Below are positions 7,493 through 11,379 of a stretch of 11,379 nucleotides of DNA, piece by piece (position 1 is the first letter of the stretch; each line of letters begins with the position of its first letter). The notes beneath the pieces are model-generated. The model did no database searches, was not told the origin of the DNA, and saw nothing but the letters and a program-made list of their open reading frames with translations. A program made the position numbers and the translations under genes. The stretch covers positions 1-11,379 of the forward strand of contig JAUYDG010000086.1 of assembly GCA_030691925.1 (NCBI GenBank), written 5' to 3'. This stretch comes from Nanobdellota archaeon. GTDB taxonomy: Archaea; Nanobdellota; Nanobdellia; SCGC-AAA011-G17; VGLX01.

Positions 7493-7560
7493 CTCCAAAT
7501 ATTTTGGTTATTTTTCGTATCGCAATAAACCCCTCTTTTTATAAAGATTCTCTTTTTATA
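7493..7560 (-). promoter_or_regulatory. Tandem TATA-like elements and SD before the spacer membrane-protein gene
   Basis: TATAAAAAGA occurs twice on the minus strand (7560-7551 and 7543-7534), spaced 17 bases, and GGAG lies at 7496-7493. The proximal copy is about 55 nt from the start codon and predicts a leader of about 30 nt including the SD. The distal copy begins only 6 bases after the tRNA-Trp 3' end. Confidence 0.5.
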
Positions 7561-7565
7561 GAATA

Positions 7566-7687
7566 TGGGGACGTGGGGATTTGAACCCCAATCCACCGGT
7601 GTCTTCCTTTTCTTCACAGCTTAACGCTCAGCACTCCGGTCTAAAAGCCTGGAGCCGGTAGTAATAGCCAGGTTATACTACGCCCCC
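7566..7687 (-). tRNA. tRNA-Trp (anticodon CCA) with a 48-nt intron
   Basis: On the minus strand: acceptor GGGGGCG (7687-7681) pairs with CGTCCCC (7573-7567) with one G-U; D arm GTA/TAC with GG in the loop; anticodon stem ACCGG (7659-7655) with CCGGT (7599-7595); 4-nt variable loop; T arm TGGGG/CCCCA around TTCAAAT; discriminator A (7566). The anticodon loop is CTCCAG plus A after removal of 48 bases, giving anticodon CCA and a 74-nt mature tRNA. CCA is not encoded. A type II (Leu/Ser) reading was tested and failed because the alternative anticodon stem has two mismatches. Confidence 0.92.
7601..7648 (-). other. tRNA-Trp intron at 37/38 with bulge-helix-bulge motif
   Basis: The splice region folds as: central helix CTCC (7654-7651) with GAAG (7606-7603), three pairs plus one C-A mismatch at C34; 5' bulge A-G-G (7650-7648); 3' bulge A-C-A (7602-7600); outer helix CTTTT (7647-7643) with AAAAG (7611-7607). 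Cutting each 3-nt bulge after its second base removes exactly 48 nt and restores loop CTCCAGA. This is the standard archaeal splicing-endonuclease substrate at the canonical position. Confidence 0.85.
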
Positions 7688-7714
7688 GTAAAACAAGATA
7701 ACATCGTCCTCCAT

Positions 7715-7724
7715 GATATATAAA
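7715..7724 (-). promoter_or_regulatory. TATA box of tRNA-Trp
   Basis: TTTATATATC on the minus strand is centred about 33 nt upstream of the mature tRNA 5' end (7687), implying a few bases of 5' leader removed by RNase P. Confidence 0.65.
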
Positions 7725-7754
7725 TATTACTGCACTGTAACTTTTTGACTACCA

Positions 7755-7812
7755 ATATATTTATAATCTTAATGCTTTATTTAATGAAACAGCAAAAAAT
7801 TTAAGAGGTGAT
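7755..7812 (+). promoter_or_regulatory. TATA box and strong SD of the zinc-ribbon gene
   Basis: ATATATTTATAA (about 7755-7765) predicts initiation near 7787. GAGGTGAT (7805-7812) is an eight-base complement to the archaeal 16S 3' end (ATCACCTC) and sits 6 nt before ATG 7819. The 7485-7818 stretch thus holds tRNA-Trp, its promoter, the promoter of the - strand gene and this divergent promoter. Confidence 0.65.
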
Positions 7813-7818
7813 TTTAAG

Positions 7819-8025
7819 ATGGAAAACAAAATAATACCGATAGATGAAGAGAGCGAATTCGAAAAACTAGTGCTTGAATGCAGCAAATGTCACCTTCAGT
7901 TCTACGCCCCGCAACTAAAGCTTGATCCTATAATAGATGCGTTAGTCTGCAAAAACTGCTTGGGCTCACCAGGCAGAAAAATGACGGTAATCAAAGACAG
8001 GCCGCCTAGAATAGAAATAGACTGA
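7819..8025 (+). CDS. Small zinc-ribbon protein of unknown function
   Basis: The 68-aa protein has two CxxC knuckles, C21-x-x-C24 ('ECSKCH') and C44-x-x-C47 ('VCKNCL'), 19 residues apart, a spacing expected for a four-Cys zinc ribbon. An acidic N-terminus precedes it and a basic/proline tail ('RKMTVIKDRPPRIEID') follows. There is no TM segment. The strong SD and good TATA box make it a real gene. Zinc ribbons of this size in archaea are often nucleic-acid binding or transcription/translation factors, but nothing in the sequence fixes a role. It stands alone, divergent from tRNA-Trp and upstream of the exchanger gene. Confidence 0.8.
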   Translation: MENKIIPIDEESEFEKLVLECSKCHLQFYAPQLKLDPIIDALVCKNCLGSPGRKMTVIKDRPPRIEID

Positions 8026-8057
8026 CGCTTATCATTCTAAAAAACAGCCTCGATAAG

Positions 8058-8064
8058 TTTATTA
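8058..8064 (+). promoter_or_regulatory. TATA box for a leaderless exchanger transcript
   Basis: TTTATTA is centred 29 nt before ATG 8090. No SD lies between it and the start, so transcription should begin at or within a base or two of the ATG. Confidence 0.55.
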
Positions 8065-8089
8065 ATCTGCCAAGCGGATTATATACTAT

Positions 8090-9085
8090 ATGCTTGAACT
8101 TATCTTAACGCTTGTACTACTAGTCGTCGGTGTTCTAATCCTTACAAAAGGCTCCGCCTGGATGACGGACTCGCTAGTGCCAGTAGCAGAAAAACTGGGA
8201 ACAAGCTACATCGCAGTAGCGTCCATACTGGTTTCGATAATGCTCAGCATACCAGAAATCTTTGTAGCTGTTTACGCATTTACCATGGGGCATGCTGGAA
8301 TAAGCCTCGGCGTCATAATAGGGTCGATAATATGCAACATCGGACTGATGACAGGGCTAAGCGCAACTATAAAACCGCTGTCAGTAGACAGGAGAGTGGT
8401 CGTAAGGGACGGGGTGTTCGCATTCGTGATAGCCATAATAGTCCTGATATTCGGCTCGGATTTAAATTACAGCAGAGGGGAAGGCTTCACATTGCTGTTA
8501 TTATTCATCCCCTACGTATTCAACGTATGGTTCTTCGAAAAATGGAGGCCTGTCGAAGAAAGAAAAGAAGAGATAAGGGAAATCAAGGAAGAGCTGAAAG
8601 TGATAGGCCTCGGCGGATTCGAGATGAAGCCGGGCGTAGCGCTATTCCTCCTAGGCGGGACGCTACTGCTATTAGGCTCGTACATGTTCTCAACATACCT
8701 GGTGAGGGTAGCGCAGATCACAGGGCTTTCCGACATCCTGATAGGGCTGACAATAGGGGCAATAGGCCCGTCAGTACCGAACATAGTCTCAGCTATCCAC
8801 GGCACAATAAGGAACTACACGAAAATAGCGATAACAGAAACATTCGGCTCAGACATATTCACGCTGTTAGTAACACTGGGCCTTCTAGCAGCAATAATGC
8901 CCTTCTCGATAGAAGCAAGATGGCTCTACCTTGACATACCAATGATGATATTCATGACCGCACTGATGATGTTCTACATCTTCAAAGGGCACATAAGAAG
9001 AGAATATGCGATACAAAGACGGGAAGGCGCATCGCTAGTCCTGTTCTACGTAATATTCCTGGTGCTGAACATGGTGCTAAGCTAG
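8090..9085 (+). CDS. CaCA-superfamily cation exchanger (Na+/Ca2+ exchanger-like) with altered ligand residues
   Basis: The 331-aa integral membrane protein has two inverted halves of about five helices each, joined by a charged cytoplasmic loop (150-172, 'EERKEEIREIKEELK'). The two alpha repeats are recognisable: alpha-1 about 44-89 with 'MLSIPEIFVAVYAF' and 'GVIIGSIICNIGLMTG'; alpha-2 about 216-264 with 'IGLTIGAIGPSVPN' and 'TFGSDIFTLLVTLG'. In this family the motifs are usually GTS-x-PE and GSN-x-x-N. Here Glu56 is kept and Asp255 is kept, but the alpha-1 Asn of GSN is Ile80 and the alpha-2 Glu of PE is Asn231. Two of four core ion ligands are therefore changed, so Ca2+ transport cannot be assumed; another cation or antiport with H+ is possible. 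Likely leaderless mRNA; no strong link to neighbours. Confidence 0.9.
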   Translation: MLELILTLVLLVVGVLILTKGSAWMTDSLVPVAEKLGTSYIAVASILVSIMLSIPEIFVAVYAFTMGHAGISLGVIIGSIICNIGLMTGLSATIKPLSVDRRVVVRDGVFAFVIAIIVLIFGSDLNYSRGEGFTLLLLFIPYVFNVWFFEKWRPVEERKEEIREIKEELKVIGLGGFEMKPGVALFLLGGTLLLLGSYMFSTYLVRVAQITGLSDILIGLTIGAIGPSVPNIVSAIHGTIRNYTKIAITETFGSDIFTLLVTLGLLAAIMPFSIEARWLYLDIPMMIFMTALMMFYIFKGHIRREYAIQRREGASLVLFYVIFLVLNMVLS

Positions 9086-9096
9086 AAAGCCTAAGA

Positions 9097-9104
9097 TTTA
9101 ATAA
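9097..9104 (+). promoter_or_regulatory. TATA box for a leaderless lipase transcript
   Basis: TTTAATAA is centred 29 nt before ATG 9130 and has no SD after it. The spacing points to ATG 9130, rather than the TTG at 9127, as the start. Confidence 0.5.
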
Positions 9105-9129
9105 TAACAAAACGCAATCAGGTTTATTG

Positions 9130-10089
9130 ATGAAAAAGAAAAAAATTGGTTTAGCAATCGGCGGAGGAGCAGCCTACGGACTATCAGCAATCGGAGTCCT
9201 TAAAGCGCTAGAAGAAAACTGCATACCCATAGACGTAATCTCAGGCACAAGCATCGGCGCAGTAATAGGGGCACTTTACGCATCAGGAATGAAATCATTC
9301 AATCTAGAAGACGAACTTTTAGGGACAGAATGGAAAGAACTATTAGACTTCGTACTCCCGCAAAAAGGGCTGGTCAGCGGCAAAAAAATAGAAAACTACC
9401 TAAGAGGGCTTCTACAAAACAAAACATTCGAGGAACTAAAAATACCGCTCTACATAACAGCAGTGGACATAAAACAAGGGCAGCAGATAATCTTCAACAA
9501 AGGGGATGTAGCGTCAGCAGTCAGGGCAAGCATATCAATACCGGGAATATTCACGCCGGTAGAGATGGACGGGATGACACTGGTTGACGGAGGAGTCCTT
9601 GACCCTGTGCCAACTGACGTTTTGAAAGAACACTCAGACATGATAATCGCGATAGACTTTGAAAAAGAAATAAAATCAAGCTACGCAAGCGCAAAAAAAG
9701 AAAAAAGCGAATTCCTAGAGGGGCTGCAGAAAGAGTTTTTAGAAAACGAAATAAAATACATACAAGACTACCTTAAGCAAGGAAAAATCCGGATACCCAT
9801 ACCGTTCAGATGGTTCCTATCGCCGAATTACATATACAAGACCATAAAAAAACAAAGCCTGCCAATATCGTCATTCCAAATATTTGACATAACAAAAAAA
9901 TCCTACCACCTGATGGCCAGCGAAATGGCAAAACTAAAACTGCAGAATAACAAACCGGACATCCTCATAAAGCCAGACTTAAGCAAGATGAACTGGCTGG
10001 AATTCGACAAAGGCGACTATGCTATGAAACAAGGAGAACTGGCGACAAAAGAAAAGATAAGTGAAATAAAAAAAATTATGAAACGTTAA
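9130..10089 (+). CDS. Patatin-like phospholipase (RssA/NTE family)
   Basis: The 319-aa protein is a Ser-Asp dyad lipid acyl hydrolase. It has the glycine-rich oxyanion loop 'GGGAAYGLSAIGVL' (11-24), the nucleophile elbow 'SGTSIGAVIGALYASG' with Ser41 in GxSxG, and the 'LVDGG' motif with Asp153. The family loop is usually GGGxRG; here the Arg position is Tyr16. The core (1-175) is complete; a C-terminal part (175-319) is basic, helical and not recognised, with a hydrophobic/aromatic patch 'IPIPFRWFLSPNYIY' (222-236) that could contact membrane. No signal peptide, so it should act in the cytoplasm or on the inner membrane face, hydrolysing ester-linked acyl lipids. Archaeal lipids are mostly ether-linked, so the natural substrate is unclear. 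The upstream TTG (9127) is rejected as start. Confidence 0.93.
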   Translation: MKKKKIGLAIGGGAAYGLSAIGVLKALEENCIPIDVISGTSIGAVIGALYASGMKSFNLEDELLGTEWKELLDFVLPQKGLVSGKKIENYLRGLLQNKTFEELKIPLYITAVDIKQGQQIIFNKGDVASAVRASISIPGIFTPVEMDGMTLVDGGVLDPVPTDVLKEHSDMIIAIDFEKEIKSSYASAKKEKSEFLEGLQKEFLENEIKYIQDYLKQGKIRIPIPFRWFLSPNYIYKTIKKQSLPISSFQIFDITKKSYHLMASEMAKLKLQNNKPDILIKPDLSKMNWLEFDKGDYAMKQGELATKEKISEIKKIMKR

Positions 10090-10090
10090 A

Positions 10091-10098
10091 TTTATAAA
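10091..10098 (+). promoter_or_regulatory. TATA box for a leaderless rpsB transcript
   Basis: TTTATAAA is centred 29 nt before ATG 10124 and begins one base after the lipase stop codon. No SD precedes the ATG, so rpsB is probably leaderless and can be transcribed independently. Confidence 0.6.
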
Positions 10099-10123
10099 CG
10101 CACTACTTCTCATTAATCAGATT

Positions 10124-10726
10124 ATGACAGAGCAACAAGAATTTTTAGTGCCATTGGACCTTTACCTAAAAGTAGGACTCCACATAGGGACAAAGTTCAG
10201 GACAAAATACATGGAGCCATTCATATACAGGGTGAGGCCAGACGGGCTAGCAGTGCTCAACGTACAAAAAATCGACAGAAGGATAGACGTCGCTTCAAAA
10301 TTCTTAGCACAATACAAACCCGAAGAAATTATGGTAGTATGCAGAAGAGAAAACGGGTGGAGAGCGGCAAAACTATTCTCAAAACTCACAGGAATAAGAG
10401 TCTTCACAGGAAGATACCCGCCAGGAATACTTACAAACCTGGCACTAGAGAGCTTCACAGAAATAAAAATGATGCTCGTCACAGACCCATGGCCTGACAA
10501 AAACGCCCTTAGCGATGCAGTAAGAGTGGGGGTGCCGATAATAGCATTATGCGACACTAACAACACATCCAACAACATAGACCTGGTGGTGCCGTGCAAC
10601 AACAAAGGAAAAAAGAGCCTCGGCCTTATATTCTGGATACTGACAAAAGAATACCTCAAGCACAGAGGGGCAATAAGCAAAGACGAAGACCTGAAGGTTA
10701 CAGTCGATGACTTCACACCAGACTAA
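10124..10726 (+). CDS. rpsB: Small-subunit ribosomal protein S2, archaeal type (uS2)
   Basis: At 200 aa it has the archaeal length and lacks the bacterial coiled-coil insert. Conserved segments: 'VGLHIGTKFRTKYMEPFIY' (17-35), 'GRYPPGILTNLALESF' (96-111), 'LVTDPWPDKNALSDAV' (118-133), 'IIALCDTNNT' (139-148), 'DLVVPCNNKGKKSLGLIFW' (153-171). These match the archaeal/eukaryotic (RPSA-like) branch. uS2 binds the 30S head/body junction late in assembly. The acidic tail 'DDFTPD' is encoded in the stretch that overlaps the next gene. In many archaea rpsB sits with eno, rpoK and rpoN; here its neighbours are a lipase and CoaE. Confidence 0.97.
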   Translation: MTEQQEFLVPLDLYLKVGLHIGTKFRTKYMEPFIYRVRPDGLAVLNVQKIDRRIDVASKFLAQYKPEEIMVVCRRENGWRAAKLFSKLTGIRVFTGRYPPGILTNLALESFTEIKMMLVTDPWPDKNALSDAVRVGVPIIALCDTNNTSNNIDLVVPCNNKGKKSLGLIFWILTKEYLKHRGAISKDEDLKVTVDDFTPD

Positions 10727-11379
10727 TTCTAAAAACAAAGAACATTACCTTGTAGGGCTAACTGGCAACATATGCTCAGGAAAAAGCACAGCAGCAGAGC
10801 ACTTCAGAAATCTAGGCGCACACGTAATAGACATGGACAGCGTAGTCCACGGCATGTACAAGACCAACTGGCCGTTAAAATACAAGATATACAAAAAATT
10901 CGGGCTGAAAGTCTTCAACAAAAAACTTGAAATCGACAGGAAAAAACTTGGAAGGATAGTATTCTCCAAAGAAAACCAAAAACTCAAAGAACTGGAAAAA
11001 ATAGTCTGGGACTACGTTGGAAAAGAGGTGGACAAAAGAACCAAAGGCAAAAAAGGCATAATCGTGTTGGAAGCGCCAATGCTGTATGAGTCAGGATTCC
11101 ACAAAAAGACGGATACAAACATAGTAGTTACTGTAGACGAAGAAGAGCAGATAAAAAGGCTGATGAAAAGGAATGGCATGAACAGGGCAGAAGCTGTGAT
11201 AAGGATAAACGCCCAGATGCCGCAATCTGAAAAAATAAAACTTTCAGACTATATAATGCCCAACAATGGAAGCCAAGATTTGCTAAAAATGGAGGTTGAA
11301 GAAACGTTCGGGCTTTTATACTCTCATTTCCTCTTGGAGAAAGCGCCATTTATCTACTGGGGGATAGTAAAGCTTATAA
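10707..11379 (+). CDS. coaE: Dephospho-CoA kinase, bacterial CoaE type (3' end outside the window)
   Basis: CoaE phosphorylates dephospho-CoA at the ribose 3'-OH with ATP, the last step of CoA synthesis. Seen: P-loop 'GLTGNICSGKST' (17-28), 'LGAHVIDMDSVVHGMY' (36-51) with the conserved Asp pair, 'IDRKKLGRIVFS' (76-87), 'IVLEAPMLYESG' (119-130), 'VTVDEEEQIKRLMKRNG' (141-157) and 'INAQMP' (167-172), then 'SDYIMPNNGS'. The order and spacing are those of the bacterial enzyme. ATG 10707 is the only in-frame start ahead of the P-loop; it overlaps rpsB by 20 bases and suggests coupled translation, with AAGG (10694-10697) as a weak SD. No stop occurs by the window edge at codon 224, already past the usual end of the family, so there is a C-terminal extension ('EKAPFIYWGIVKL'). 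Confidence 0.92.
   Translation, partial: MTSHQTNSKNKEHYLVGLTGNICSGKSTAAEHFRNLGAHVIDMDSVVHGMYKTNWPLKYKIYKKFGLKVFNKKLEIDRKKLGRIVFSKENQKLKELEKIVWDYVGKEVDKRTKGKKGIIVLEAPMLYESGFHKKTDTNIVVTVDEEEQIKRLMKRNGMNRAEAVIRINAQMPQSEKIKLSDYIMPNNGSQDLLKMEVEETFGLLYSHFLLEKAPFIYWGIVKLI

Noticed and set aside
7601..7648. Box C/D guide RNA inside the tRNA-Trp intron (CTGA and GTGAAGA are present)
   Set aside because: The 48-nt intron has only an inner D'/C'-like pair and no outer C and D boxes; too short for a guide like that of haloarchaeal tRNA-Trp introns.
7600..7654. Reading the tRNA as type II (Leu/Ser) with TTTTAG as anticodon region
   Set aside because: The alternative anticodon stem has an A-C and a G-A mismatch, while ACCGG/CCGGT with a 37/38 intron gives a perfect stem, anticodon CCA and a good BHB.
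8028..8057. CTTATC/GATAAG inverted repeat after the zinc-ribbon gene as a terminator
   Set aside because: The stem is 6 bp with an 18-nt loop, no T-tract follows, and it overlaps the exchanger TATA region.
8332..8934. 200-codon open frame overlapping the exchanger gene
   Set aside because: Out-of-frame shadow of the exchanger; basic, low-complexity product with no motif or start signals.

Overview
The window looks like the chromosome of an archaeon, most likely a DPANN lineage of the Woesearchaeota/Pacearchaeota kind. Directly visible support: an archaeal/eukaryotic-type ribosomal protein S2, a tRNA-Trp interrupted at position 37/38 by a bulge-helix-bulge intron with no encoded CCA, archaeal TATA boxes at fixed distances from starts, oligo-T terminators, and an SD (GAGGTGAT) matching an archaeal 16S 3' end. 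The phylum is inference from protein style (single-TM surface proteins, a bacterial-type CoaE, genes outside their usual archaeal context).

Layout. 1-850: the 3' part of an IS200/IS605-family tnpB, open to the left edge, whose 3' end and downstream sequence fold into nested hairpins (candidate omega RNA). 851-1011: IS end, T7 tract and SMC promoter. 1012-4509 (+): complete SMC ATPase. 4546-5883 (-): secreted, membrane-anchored, Ig/CARDB-like surface protein, convergent with SMC and ending in a triple T-tract terminator. 6060-7484 (-): unrecognised single-pass membrane protein with a Lys/Pro-rich spacer. 7566-7687 (-): intron-containing tRNA-Trp. From 7819 all genes are on +: a 68-aa zinc ribbon, a CaCA-type cation exchanger, a patatin-like lipase, ribosomal protein S2, and a bacterial-type dephospho-CoA kinase that overlaps S2 by 20 bases and runs off the right edge.

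Expression. Two start styles coexist. The surface protein, the spacer protein and the zinc ribbon have SD-led leaders. The exchanger, lipase and S2 each have a TATA box centred 29 nt before the ATG, which predicts leaderless mRNAs. SMC has features of both and its start is ambiguous.

How the genes work together. I see no obvious single pathway. The - strand pair could contribute to the cell envelope; the + strand run mixes membrane transport, lipid hydrolysis, translation and CoA synthesis. The best leads for something unusual are the TnpB with a moved RuvC-II glutamate plus its folded 3' RNA, the exchanger with two altered ion ligands, and the bacterial CoaE coupled to an archaeal rpsB. I found no CRISPR array, toxin-antitoxin pair or recognisable defence island.
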